From the NCBI GenBank assembly GCA_947489195.1, contig CANLCT010000005.1, positions 1-64,000 on the forward strand: a stretch of DNA of 64,000 nucleotides. The letters are read 5' to 3'. A model generated the notes under the pieces. The model was not told where the DNA came from, did no database searches, and was given only the letters and a program-made list of their open reading frames with translations. This document shows positions 37,041 to 46,442 of the stretch, piece by piece. The number at the start of each line of letters is the position of its first letter. Position 1 is the stretch's first letter. The position numbers and the translations under genes are program-made. This DNA is from an uncultured Aquimarina sp. (GTDB taxonomy: Bacteria; Bacteroidota; Bacteroidia; Flavobacteriales; Flavobacteriaceae).

Positions 37041-39473
37041 ATGAAAAAAAATACAATTACTTCATTAGTTTGTGTCTTTATAAAGCCAATGATTTGGAAG
37101 GAAAAAACACTAAACAAACTAAATTTAATAACTTTTTTATTTTTGTTTAGTATTGGATTTACAATAAATGCACAATTCGAATTTGATGCTATTCCTATTG
37201 CACCAGACCCAGGATTAGGAAAAGTATGGGAGTTACAAGAAGCTCCTTCAGATGATTTTAACTACACCTTTGATCCAAGTAGCACTCGTGTAAACTTTGG
37301 ACCTGCTGGCGAAAACAAATGGTATAATACCTATCACGATTTACCCAATGGACAACCTAATATTTTTCAAGGACCAGGGCCAACAATATGGAGACCCGAA
37401 AATCTTTATGTGGATGGAGATATGTTACATGTTTTTAATACAAGAGTTGTTGGTGAAGAAAAGGATCAATTTGGAAACGAATACGTATATGCTACCAGAG
37501 GAGGGTGTATGACCAATTTAACAAAAGTTATTTATCCTGTATTTGTTGAAGCTAGAGTTCGAGTAGCGAACTCAAGTGCGGCATCAGATGTATGGCTTTT
37601 AAGCCCCGATGATACTCAAGAAATTGATATTATAGAGGCGTACGGTGGACCTGGAATTGCAGGAACAGTGCCAGGAGAAACTACAGAGACAGCAGCAGGA
37701 CGTAATAGTTTTTTTGCAGAGCGTATCCATTTAAGTCACCACGTATTTGTTCGTGATCCCTTTCAAGATTATCAACCTAGAGATTTTAATAGCTTTTGGA
37801 GGCGTAATGGAATTTCTTCATGGGGTGGTGTAACGGTTGACATAGGTGTATACTGGGTGTCGCCAACAAGACTTGAATATTATATTGATGGAGAGTTAGT
37901 ACGTGTATTAGATAATGATGCTAGTGCCTCAGAAATAATTGGAGGAAGTTGGGAATATACATATCCAACAGGACTTGTAAATGCTCAAGGAACTACAGTG
38001 AACACAAATTTAGGCAATAATGGACAATTATTGTTCGAAACATTACGACCTGGATTTCAAGATATGACACAACAAACTTGTGGACAATTTACCACATTTG
38101 ACGAATCTTGTTTAGATGCTGCGCAATTAGCATCAAATATTAGTGTAATAGATCCTTTTGATTATTTAAACAATGGACGACAGTTTACTAAAGAATTAGA
38201 TATTATAATAAATACCGAAGATCAAACTTTTCAAGCAAATGCTATCCCAAGTCGTTCTCCTAATGATAATGAAATAACGGACATGGAAATAGATGACCAA
38301 ACTATGTTAGTAGATTGGATACGTGTATATAAGCCAGTTGACGATGGTACTGGAGCAAGCGATAGAGCTAGAGCAATATCTTTTGATAATAGAGAAGCAT
38401 ATATCTCTGTTGGAGGAACTGACCCAGAGGTAGCGATAGGTAGCAAATTACCTATTGATATTACCTACAACACAGGTGTTTCTGGAGGAGTTGAAGAAGA
38501 TTTATTTTATATAGCTACTCAAATAAGACAAGTTGATGCTATGGGTGGTGAGGTTAATTTAAGTGCTTTTGAAACGGCAGTTAATGATGATTCGGCTAAT
38601 TCAGGTACTGTAACATATGATTATACTATACCAGCAACTTTTCCTGACGGGTCTGCTATTCCAACCACGGCTGATTTACCAGCTGGTCATCAATTGATAT
38701 TGTTGTTATTTATGTCTGTAGATAATAATGCTAATTTTGCTGATGCTAATGACACAATAGTTTTATTAGAAGCAAATGCTGCAGATAGAACTAGATCAGT
38801 AACATTCGACAACAGAGCATCTTTTATACCTGCAGGGGGAACTGCTCCTGAGGTTGAATTCGAAGAAACTGTAGCGTTAGATATTACATATGCTACAGGT
38901 ATTTCGGGGGGTATTGAAGAAGATTTAGATTATGTAGCTGTTCAAGTAAGGCAAGTAGATGATTCTAACTCAATCGTAGCGACAAGTGCTTTCGTAACGG
39001 CGGTTCCTACTACAGCAGAAAATACAGGGACAGTAACTTATGATTATACTATTCCTACTAATTTTGCTTTAGGTCCAGATAATGTTTCTCCGTTTACTGA
39101 TGAAATACCCGCTACTGCAGATTTACCAACAGGGCATAGGTTACTTTTGTTAATTTTTATGCAAGCCAATGATGGTAGTGGAGCTGTTTTTACTGATGCC
39201 AATGACGAAATAGTTATTGTTAAAGAAGATCCTGCGTTATCAAATGTAGATATAAGTAAAGATTCGGAGGCTATAACATTATCTCCTAACCCTACATCAG
39301 ATATAGTCAACATATCAGGCAATTTTGAATCTTGGAAAATTTATGATCTTTCGGGGATTATTTTAAAAGAAGGTGAAGTTAATTCAATTAGTGTTACAGA
39401 TTTAGCTACTGGAATTTATTATTTAGCTTTAGATGGAAATGATACTAAAGTATTTAAGTTTGTAAAACAATAA
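37041..39473 (+). CDS. GH16 beta-agarase-like enzyme with two repeat modules and T9SS domain, second paralogue
   Basis: The 810 residues contain a late signal peptide (TFLFLFSIGFTINAQ, about 32-45), a GH16 domain with EIDIIE at 194-199 (Glu194, Asp196, Glu199), RNSFFAERIHLSHHVFVRDP and LEYYIDGELVRV. Two modules of about 140 residues follow (from D441 and D582), related to those of the first GH16 gene. The T9SS tail reads LSPNPTSDIVNISGNFESW and ends KVFKFVKQ. An ATG further in would better fit the signal peptide (MIWKEKTLNKLNL at residue 18). Expected role: secreted agar or porphyran hydrolase. Confidence 0.9.
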   Translation: MKKNTITSLVCVFIKPMIWKEKTLNKLNLITFLFLFSIGFTINAQFEFDAIPIAPDPGLGKVWELQEAPSDDFNYTFDPSSTRVNFGPAGENKWYNTYHDLPNGQPNIFQGPGPTIWRPENLYVDGDMLHVFNTRVVGEEKDQFGNEYVYATRGGCMTNLTKVIYPVFVEARVRVANSSAASDVWLLSPDDTQEIDIIEAYGGPGIAGTVPGETTETAAGRNSFFAERIHLSHHVFVRDPFQDYQPRDFNSFWRRNGISSWGGVTVDIGVYWVSPTRLEYYIDGELVRVLDNDASASEIIGGSWEYTYPTGLVNAQGTTVNTNLGNNGQLLFETLRPGFQDMTQQTCGQFTTFDESCLDAAQLASNISVIDPFDYLNNGRQFTKELDIIINTEDQTFQANAIPSRSPNDNEITDMEIDDQTMLVDWIRVYKPVDDGTGASDRARAISFDNREAYISVGGTDPEVAIGSKLPIDITYNTGVSGGVEEDLFYIATQIRQVDAMGGEVNLSAFETAVNDDSANSGTVTYDYTIPATFPDGSAIPTTADLPAGHQLILLLFMSVDNNANFADANDTIVLLEANAADRTRSVTFDNRASFIPAGGTAPEVEFEETVALDITYATGISGGIEEDLDYVAVQVRQVDDSNSIVATSAFVTAVPTTAENTGTVTYDYTIPTNFALGPDNVSPFTDEIPATADLPTGHRLLLLIFMQANDGSGAVFTDANDEIVIVKEDPALSNVDISKDSEAITLSPNPTSDIVNISGNFESWKIYDLSGIILKEGEVNSISVTDLATGIYYLALDGNDTKVFKFVKQ

Positions 39474-39883
39474 TTAATTTAAGTCAACAATTTTATTGTT
39501 GGCTTTTTTATTTAGGTCTGTATAAAAAACGATTTTTTTAATGTAAATATGTGATAAAAAAGTAATATTAATCTAGGTTGAAAATAAAACCAACGTCAGC
39601 TTTTTTATACACTTTAATATGTAATTGCGGTAATCCATTTACAAAAGTTTGTTTAGGAACTTAATGGTATAAAGTAACAGTATCTTAGATAACTGAGTTT
39701 GCATTATTGATAATACAGTACCTAAATTATAGGGTAAATAACAGTTTATTTGTAATAACCAAATCTCTTTATTAAGCTCAATCTTTCAAAAATACTAATA
39801 CAATTTACTCTATTGTATTCTAGTCTATTATCAAATATTTTCTTGTATGTAAATAATATAAGAAGTTAAAAAACGGCTTAGTT
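39474..39883. other. Intergenic region between second and third GH16 genes
   Basis: Contains a terminator at 39483-39509 and otherwise AT-rich sequence without a gene. Confidence 0.5.
39483..39509 (+). terminator. Terminator after the second GH16 gene
   Basis: GTCAACAAT pairs with ATTGTTGGC (one wobble pair), loop TT, then TTTTTT. Confidence 0.75.
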
Positions 39884-41026
39884 ATGTGTAATAAAAATAA
39901 TATACGATATTCAGTAGACTGTCAAATTTTAAAAAAAGTTACCTGTATTTTAGTGCTAATTTGTAGTTTTCAATTAAATGCTCAATACGAATGGGATAGG
40001 TATGCATTGCCTAAAATTGAAGATGAATCAAAAAAATGGCAGTTGCAAACAGCTATTTCCGACGATTTTAATTACACATTTGACCCTACTAAAAGAGATA
40101 TGGATTTTGGACCAATGGGACAGCCTCCGAAATGGAATAATTTTTTTCATAATAATTGGAAAGGACCTGGACCAACTATTTGGAGTAGGAATCATGTAGC
40201 TGTAAGAAATGGAAAATTGAATATTTGGGCAACAAGAAGAAAAGGAGAAACAAAAACTTTTAATGGTAATATTACCAGACCAGCAACAAGATCTGGGTGT
40301 ATTACTTCTAAAAAAAAGGTAAAATATCCTGTTTTTATTGAAGCTAAAGTGAGAATAATGAATTCCACACTAGCATCAGATATTTGGTTGTTAAGCCCCG
40401 ATGATACTCAGGAAATAGATATTTTAGAAGTTTATGGAGGAGTTGGCGATGATCAAAGGAATTCTTTTTTTGCAGAGCGTATTCATTTAAGTCACCATGT
40501 GTTTATTAGACCTCCAAAATTTAAAGATTATCAGCCTGGGGATTTTAATAGTTGGTACCGTAAAAACGGAGTGACTAAATGGGGAGGGAAAACCATTCGT
40601 ATTGGAGTATACTGGAAAAATGAAAAAACCTTGGAATACTATATTGATGGAGAATTAGTTCGAGTTTTAAGTAATAACGCATTTAAATCTAGGAATATAA
40701 AAGGAGAGTTTGAATATACCTATCCCGCAAAAATGATAAAGAATAAACTTACAAAAGAAGTAAATGGATTTCAAAAGGTAATAAAAACTCCAAATTTTAA
40801 AATCGCTAAAAAAAAATCAAAGATAAGTGTAATTGATCCTTATAATTATTTGAAAAATGGTAAAAAATTAACCAAAGCAATGCATATTATAATTAACGTT
40901 GAAGATCAGAGCTGGCAAGCAATAGCTAATCGATCGCCCAATGATAAAGAAATCAAAAGACACCAAGATAATAACTTTTTAATCGATTGGATTAGAGTAT
41001 ACAAGCCTGTTAAAATAATAAAGTAA
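39884..41026 (+). CDS. GH16 beta-agarase-like enzyme without accessory or T9SS domains
   Basis: The 380 residues contain an N-terminal signal peptide (TCILVLICSFQLNAQ), then only the GH16 domain, with EIDILE at 177-182 (Glu177, Asp179, Glu182). The body is closely similar to the second GH16 gene (RNSFFAERIHLSHHVFIRPP and LEYYIDGELVRVL). It ends after LIDWIRVYKPV, exactly where modules begin in the other two. Without a sorting tail it should be periplasmic or leave by another route. It probably acts on oligosaccharides rather than on polymer outside the cell; this is inferred. Confidence 0.9.
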   Translation: MCNKNNIRYSVDCQILKKVTCILVLICSFQLNAQYEWDRYALPKIEDESKKWQLQTAISDDFNYTFDPTKRDMDFGPMGQPPKWNNFFHNNWKGPGPTIWSRNHVAVRNGKLNIWATRRKGETKTFNGNITRPATRSGCITSKKKVKYPVFIEAKVRIMNSTLASDIWLLSPDDTQEIDILEVYGGVGDDQRNSFFAERIHLSHHVFIRPPKFKDYQPGDFNSWYRKNGVTKWGGKTIRIGVYWKNEKTLEYYIDGELVRVLSNNAFKSRNIKGEFEYTYPAKMIKNKLTKEVNGFQKVIKTPNFKIAKKKSKISVIDPYNYLKNGKKLTKAMHIIINVEDQSWQAIANRSPNDKEIKRHQDNNFLIDWIRVYKPVKIIK

Positions 41027-41066
41027 TACGATTTACTGATAAAAATTTCGTACAGATAGGTTTTTC

Positions 41067-41744
41067 TTATTGCTTTTCTTTACCTGCAACAACAATAACA
41101 AGCTCACCTTTAGGGGGCTTGTTGCTGTAATAAGCGGCTACTTCTATAGTTGTTCCTCTCTTGGTTTCTTCGTATAGTTTAGTAAGTTCTCGACTTACGG
41201 AAACTTGTCTTTCATTACCAAAATAGGTCGCAAAATCGGTTAGTGTTTTTACTAGTTTATGAGGCGATTCGTAAAAGATTAATGTTCGTGTTTCTTCTGC
41301 TAGGGCTAATAAACGTGTTTGTCTCCCCTTTTTTACAGGTAAAAAACCTTCAAAAATAAATCGATCATTAGGTAAGCCACTATTTACTAATGCAGGTACA
41401 AAAGCGGTTGCGCCAGGTAAGCATTCAACAGCAATATTGTTGGCAATTGCAGCTCGGGTAAGTAAAAAACCAGGATCGGAAATAGCTGGTGTTCCGGCAT
41501 CACTAATTAAAGCAATTTGCTGACCCGCTTCTAACTTTTTTATAACTCCTTCAACAGTTTTATGTTCATTATGCATATGATGACTTTGCATATGTGTGGA
41601 AATTTCAAAGTGTTTTAAAAGTTTGCCACTTGTACGGGTATCTTCAGCTAATATTAAATCGACATTTTTCAGCACTTCAATAGCTCTGAATGTCATGTCG
41701 TTTAGGTTGCCAATTGGTGTTGGAACAAGGTATAATTTACTCAC
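41067..41744 (-). CDS. rsmI: 16S rRNA (cytidine1402-2'-O)-methyltransferase
   Basis: The protein starts VSKLYLVPTPIGNLNDMTFR, the usual RsmI N-terminus when the GTG at 41744 is taken as the start. An earlier ATG at 41777 would add 11 residues not seen in the family and overlap the upstream gene. The motifs AEDTRTSGKLLKHF, ISDAGTPAISDPGF and VPALVNSGLPNDRF are characteristic. It methylates C1402 of 16S rRNA with SAM. Confidence 0.93.
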   Translation of the reverse strand: MSKLYLVPTPIGNLNDMTFRAIEVLKNVDLILAEDTRTSGKLLKHFEISTHMQSHHMHNEHKTVEGVIKKLEAGQQIALISDAGTPAISDPGFLLTRAAIANNIAVECLPGATAFVPALVNSGLPNDRFIFEGFLPVKKGRQTRLLALAEETRTLIFYESPHKLVKTLTDFATYFGNERQVSVSRELTKLYEETKRGTTIEVAAYYSNKPPKGELVIVVAGKEKQ

Positions 41745-41763
41745 AATAATAATATATGAAAAC

Positions 41764-42744
41764 TTATAAGGTGTCAAACTTACGAAAAACTACTTCTAAA
41801 AACCGTGTTTCAAAAGCTTCTTTGTTTTCCCAGTTATTGTATTCGGGTTTTACCATTTGGTTTATAAAGTGTAAAGCCTCGGTATTAGTTTCAAATGTGT
41901 TTAGTTGCGAAAGTACACGGGTATAATCATCTTGGTTGCCATTAAAAAGGTGTTTTATAAAACCAATACGATCATTTAGGCCTATTTGAATGCTTTTTTT
42001 GAGCTTGTCATTTAATGAAGATTTTTGTTGCGCAATTACAGCTTCATTTACTTTTGTAAGGGGAGCTGCTGTAGTTGGTTCTGTATATGTTGACGAGTCT
42101 GGTGTAGTATGGGTAGTGTTTTCTTCTAGCGGTGTATCAACTGGGTCAAATTCTGGCAAATCGAATCCGGCAGTTAATGCTTCAAGTTCGTGTAATAATT
42201 CGGGACTGTTATTGACTTCAATATTAGTTTGTTCAGTGATAGCTTCAGGTGCTTTATCATAGTTTAATTCTTGTGGTATTTCTGTTGTATCAGTATCATG
42301 CTTTTCAACGACCTCAGGCGTTTCTTTATTTGTAAGTTGAGGTTCGTTTAAGGAGGCTGTTAACTCAATTGATGTGTTGTTTTCAGGGATTATTTGTTGT
42401 ATAATTTCTGATATTGGTTTACTTTCCGAAATTGTGCTAGTTTCTCTTTCGGGTGCTGCTTCAATATTAGTAAGGTTGTTATTACTTAAAATTTCATCAG
42501 TTTCTTCTGTTAAAGATGTCACAAAATCAGTAACCTCATCAATTGCTGTAAATTCTTTTTCGGTAGTAGTTTCTGTATGAGTTGCTGCATTATTAGCTAA
42601 AGCTTCCTTTTCGGTATAAGCTAATACACATAAGCGTTCATAAATTTCGGCAGCCTTATGCTTTAAGTCATTAATATTTTGATTTTGCATACTTAAAACC
42701 TCAACAGCTAAGTCTTTTAATTCTTTTTCAAGTTGCGCTTTCAT
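41764..42744 (-). CDS. Conserved Bacteroidetes protein of unknown function, acidic middle region
   Basis: The 326 residues divide into an N-terminal helical segment (1-55), a long acidic Glu/Thr-rich stretch (60-235) likely to be unstructured, and a compact C-terminal domain. The last part contains LNDRIGFIKHLFNGNQDDYTRVLSQL and ENKEAFETRFLEVVFRKF, conserved in the phylum as far as I can recall. The gene sits directly before rsmI in the same transcript. No signal peptide is visible. No function can be stated. Confidence 0.75.
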   Translation of the reverse strand: MKAQLEKELKDLAVEVLSMQNQNINDLKHKAAEIYERLCVLAYTEKEALANNAATHTETTTEKEFTAIDEVTDFVTSLTEETDEILSNNNLTNIEAAPERETSTISESKPISEIIQQIIPENNTSIELTASLNEPQLTNKETPEVVEKHDTDTTEIPQELNYDKAPEAITEQTNIEVNNSPELLHELEALTAGFDLPEFDPVDTPLEENTTHTTPDSSTYTEPTTAAPLTKVNEAVIAQQKSSLNDKLKKSIQIGLNDRIGFIKHLFNGNQDDYTRVLSQLNTFETNTEALHFINQMVKPEYNNWENKEAFETRFLEVVFRKFDTL

Positions 42745-42975
42745 AAAGTGTTTTTAATCCACATGGTGGAGTTTAATTTTTAGAGGCTTACCTCAAAATG
42801 TCAAAAATAGTGTTTAATAGTTACCTTAAAATTTGTTAAAAGGTAATTGACTAGCCAATGAAATATTAGCAAGAATAAGTGTTAATTGCATACATTTGTA
42901 TGACTAATAACAGGTTTTATTCCCTAAAGCAAACAAGTTTTTATCAAAGGAATTTAATCGGCAGAAAAATACGAA

Positions 42976-43554
42976 ATGTTTCTTGAAAATACAGTAAATC
43001 CTGAAGCTCAATTTGGATGGATAGAAGTGATTTGTGGTTCTATGTTTTCGGGGAAGACAGAAGAACTAATAAGGCGTTTGAGAAGAGCACAATTTGCTAA
43101 ACAAAAAGTTGAAATATTTAAACCCATAGTAGATACTCGCTATAATGAAGAAAATGTGGTATCTCATGACAAAAATGAAATTTCATCAACACCAGTTCCT
43201 GCAGCAGCAAATATTCGTATTTTGGCAGATACTTGCGATGTAGTTGGCATTGACGAGGCTCAGTTTTTTGATGATGAAATTGTGAGTGTGTGTAATGATT
43301 TGGCCAATAAAGGAATTCGAGTAATTGTAGCGGGGTTGGATATGGATTTTAAGGGAAAGCCTTTTGGCCCAATGCCTGCACTTATGGCTACGGCAGAATA
43401 TGTTACTAAAGTGCATGCAGTTTGTGCTAAAACAGGAAATTTAGCGCATTATAGTCACCGAAAATCTGAAGGCGAACATTTGGTAATGCTTGGAGAGTCT
43501 GAAGCATATGAGCCTTTAAGTAGAGCCGCATTTTATAAAGAAAAAAACAAATAG
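42976..43554 (+). CDS. tdk: Thymidine kinase
   Basis: The 192 residues contain the P-loop [10 protein letters not shown] (21-30), the Mg-binding [10 protein letters not shown] and the thymidine-binding C-terminal part. It is a type II (TK1-like) enzyme that phosphorylates thymidine for salvage. TACATTTG at 42891-42898 is a possible -7 box. The alanine racemase gene follows after 15 bp. Confidence 0.95.
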   Translation: MFLENTVNPEAQFGWIEVICGSMFSGKTEELIRRLRRAQFAKQKVEIFKPIVDTRYNEENVVSHDKNEISSTPVPAAANIRILADTCDVVGIDEAQFFDDEIVSVCNDLANKGIRVIVAGLDMDFKGKPFGPMPALMATAEYVTKVHAVCAKTGNLAHYSHRKSEGEHLVMLGESEAYEPLSRAAFYKEKNK

Positions 43555-43569
43555 ATTAAACACACACAA

Positions 43570-44706
43570 ATGAGCGGTACTGTTTTAACTATAAATTTAG
43601 ATAATTTAACACATAACTATGAGTATTTGCGTAGCAAAATAAATCCAAAGGTTAAGCTTTTGGCAGTGGTTAAAGCAGTTGCCTATGGTAGCGATGCTAC
43701 TGCCATAGCGGCTCATTTAGAATCATTAGGGGTGGATTATTTTGGTGTTGCTTATGCAGAAGAAGGAGTAGCACTTCGCGAAAGCGGAATAACAATACCT
43801 ATTTTAGTATTGCACCCGCAACCTAATAACTTTACTTTAATAGTAAAGCATAAACTAGAACCGAGTGTTTATAGTCAGCGCATATTAAAATTATTTGCTG
43901 ATTTTTGTTTAAATGAACAAGTTGAAAATTATCCAATACATGTAAAGTATAATTCGGGCTTAAATCGTTTAGGCTTTTCGGATACTGATATTCCTTTTAT
44001 TTTAGATCAGGTCGAAGAGGCTAATTTATTGATTAAATCATTGTTTTCGCATTTATCAGCGAGCGAGGATGTAAACGAAAATGCTTTTACAATGCTGGAG
44101 ATTAAGTCTTTTAAACAGTTTTCGGGGGCATTACAATCGCAAATGATTAACGATCCTATTACACATCAATCAAATACCTCGGGGATTTTAAATTATCCCG
44201 AAGCACATTTTAGTATGGTGCGAACAGGTATCGGCTTGTATGGTTTTGGGAATGAGGCAAAATATGATGAAAACCTAAAGCCTGTAGCAAGTTTAACATC
44301 TGTTATTTCGCAAATTCATGAAATTCCAGCAGGGGGATCATTAGGTTATAACCGAGGTTTTATAGCAGATACTACAATAAAATCGGCGACAATAGCTTTG
44401 GGTCATGCCGATGGAATTGGAAGATTGTATGGACACGGAAAAGGATTTGTATATATTAAAGGCAAAAAAGCCCCTATTTTAGGAAATGTTTGTATGGATA
44501 TGCTTATGGTTAATGTGACTCATATTGATTGTAAGGAAGGCGATGAAGTAATTATATTTAATGAAACCTATTCAGCGGCAAGCTTAGCAGCAGCAGCAGG
44601 AACTATTTCATATGAATTAATTACGGGGATAGCAGTAAGAGTTAAGCGTATTTTAACCCAAAAACAAGTCATACCTCGACAAAAAATTGATAAAAAATTA
44701 ACATAA
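43570..44706 (+). CDS. alr: Alanine racemase
   Basis: The 378 residues include Lys35 in VVKAVAYGSD, which binds PLP, and the catalytic Tyr in SLGYNRGF of the C-terminal domain. It makes D-alanine for peptidoglycan. It lies 15 bp after tdk and is followed by mscL after 61 bp. Confidence 0.95.
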   Translation: MSGTVLTINLDNLTHNYEYLRSKINPKVKLLAVVKAVAYGSDATAIAAHLESLGVDYFGVAYAEEGVALRESGITIPILVLHPQPNNFTLIVKHKLEPSVYSQRILKLFADFCLNEQVENYPIHVKYNSGLNRLGFSDTDIPFILDQVEEANLLIKSLFSHLSASEDVNENAFTMLEIKSFKQFSGALQSQMINDPITHQSNTSGILNYPEAHFSMVRTGIGLYGFGNEAKYDENLKPVASLTSVISQIHEIPAGGSLGYNRGFIADTTIKSATIALGHADGIGRLYGHGKGFVYIKGKKAPILGNVCMDMLMVNVTHIDCKEGDEVIIFNETYSAASLAAAAGTISYELITGIAVRVKRILTQKQVIPRQKIDKKLT

Positions 44707-44767
44707 TTTTAAATCTGTTTGTTTTTTTAAGTAAATTAGTAGAACTAACAATTAAAACAAAAATCAA

Positions 44768-45178
44768 ATGGCATTTTTCAGTGACTTTAAAAAATTCCTA
44801 TTAAAAGGAGACATTGTATCATTAGCAACAGCAGTTGTAATAGGTGGTGCGTTTAGTAAAGTTGTAAATTCGGCAGTAGCCGACATTATTATGCCTGTTG
44901 TAGGTTTAATAACAGGAGGTACAGATTTTACACAAAAATTTATTGCCTTGAATGGTGAAAATTATGAAAGTTTAAAGGCAGCGAAAGAAGCTGGAGCAGC
45001 AGTAATGACTTACGGAAATTTAATACAAACAATTATCAACTTTATAATTGTTGGCTTGTTTATTTATGTAGTACTTAAAGCTTATGAAAAAACAAAAGAG
45101 CCAGAAGCGCCAAAAGCACCAGCTGGACCATCAGACAATGACTTATTAAAAGATATATTAGAAGCACTTAAAAAGTAG
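44768..45178 (+). CDS. mscL: Large-conductance mechanosensitive channel
   Basis: The 136 residues show the MscL N-terminus ([20 protein letters not shown], then [20 protein letters not shown]) and a second helix, with the usual charged C-terminal bundle ([13 protein letters not shown]). It releases solutes when the membrane is stretched. Confidence 0.96.
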   Translation: MAFFSDFKKFLLKGDIVSLATAVVIGGAFSKVVNSAVADIIMPVVGLITGGTDFTQKFIALNGENYESLKAAKEAGAAVMTYGNLIQTIINFIIVGLFIYVVLKAYEKTKEPEAPKAPAGPSDNDLLKDILEALKK

Positions 45179-45224
45179 TGCAATAAAAATACGAGTAGTT
45201 TTACCGCTACACTATTTTAATTTT

Positions 45225-45263
45225 AAACCCCAAGTTAGTGGTCTGCTAGTTTTGGGTTTTTTT
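45225..45263 (+). terminator. Terminator after mscL
   Basis: AAACCC (45225-45230) pairs with GGGTTT (45254-45259), followed by T residues. Confidence 0.75.
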
Positions 45264-45319
45264 GTAAAAAAAAACACATAACATACTAATTAACAGTATA
45301 TTGTGTCATATTGTAATGT

Positions 45320-46417
45320 ATGAGAATATTAATAATATGCTTAATTTTTGTGCCAAGAATTTTATTTGGACAAACAATAAATGATTTTAGATCAGTAGGT
45401 TCAGGAAATTGGACAAACGTATCGGTATGGGAAGTTTTTAATGGTAGCGCTTGGGTGGCAGCAACTACTTATCCAGGAGAAGTAACGGGAACAAATGATA
45501 TAAGTATCGAAGGAGGGTTTTCAATTACGATAAATTCTAATATTCCTAATATGGTAAATTCATTAACTATTGGTGATGGTATTGGAGCTACCGATAATTT
45601 TTTTGTCAGTGGAACATCTTCATTAAATACATCATTAATAACTTTAGCTAATGGTGGTTTTGGTGAATGGACCGCAAATGTAACTTTTTCCATACCGGCA
45701 GGTACTGCTTTTGTTGTAATTCCTAATGGTAGTTTGGATACTTCAAACCCTTGTAGTGCCGCAAAAATTTTACAAATTGGAACAACAAGATACGCCAGTT
45801 GTAATGGTAATGGACAAGGAAACCCGTTCTCTTTTGCAGAAATAAATGCAAATGGAGGAAGCTTAAGTGTAACTCCAACGTCAAATACTCCTATTTGTGG
45901 AGGTGATATGTTAAGCCTTTTTGCGAATAGATCGGGTATAAATAGTGCAGGAGCTTCTTTAAACTGGACTGGTTCTGGCCCTGCTGGTTATACGTTTAGT
46001 TCAATCTTGGATAATCCCGTAATTGCTGGTTTAATAGCAGGGGATTATAGTTTTACAGTAACTATAAGTAGTGGTAGTATATTTAACACCAATACTATTG
46101 ATGTAATAGTTGGTAATGCCCCAACAGCTCCTGTTAGTGGAGGAGATCAAACGCTATGTGCAGGTGGAACCATACCAACACTTACAGCATCGGTTAATAT
46201 AAACGAAACGATTGATTGGTATGATGCGAGTACAGGAGGAAATTTACTTTTGAGTTCCAATACAAGTTATACCCCAACCATAGCGGGTAGTTATTTTGCC
46301 GAAGCAAGAAATTTAACCACAGGGTGTATATCATCAAATAGAACAGAAATTCAACTATCTATAGGTTCATGTACGATTGTTACCAACCGTAGAATTACCT
46401 ACAGGGTAAAAAAATGA
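45320..46417 (+). CDS. Secreted protein with Ig-like domains and basic C-terminal tail
   Basis: The 365 residues start with a signal peptide (LIICLIFVPRILFG) and DFRSVGSGNWTNVSVWEVFN, the opening of surface proteins with G8-like or right-handed beta folds. Ig-like segments follow (ICGGDMLSLFANRSG; then APVSGGDQTLCAGGTIPTLT ... YFAEARNLTTGC). The end, NRRITYRVKK, is a short basic tail that I recall from other flavobacterial exported proteins, possibly a sorting signal. It could be an adhesin or matrix component. Confidence 0.75.
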   Translation: MRILIICLIFVPRILFGQTINDFRSVGSGNWTNVSVWEVFNGSAWVAATTYPGEVTGTNDISIEGGFSITINSNIPNMVNSLTIGDGIGATDNFFVSGTSSLNTSLITLANGGFGEWTANVTFSIPAGTAFVVIPNGSLDTSNPCSAAKILQIGTTRYASCNGNGQGNPFSFAEINANGGSLSVTPTSNTPICGGDMLSLFANRSGINSAGASLNWTGSGPAGYTFSSILDNPVIAGLIAGDYSFTVTISSGSIFNTNTIDVIVGNAPTAPVSGGDQTLCAGGTIPTLTASVNINETIDWYDASTGGNLLLSSNTSYTPTIAGSYFAEARNLTTGCISSNRTEIQLSIGSCTIVTNRRITYRVKK

Positions 46418-46442
46418 ATGTTTAGGTTTATATAATATAACA

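Noticed and set aside
34315..41026. Full polysaccharide utilisation locus around the GH16 genes
   Set aside because: No SusC/SusD, sulfatase family S1 or transporter genes are adjacent within the window; the cluster is only the three GH16 genes.
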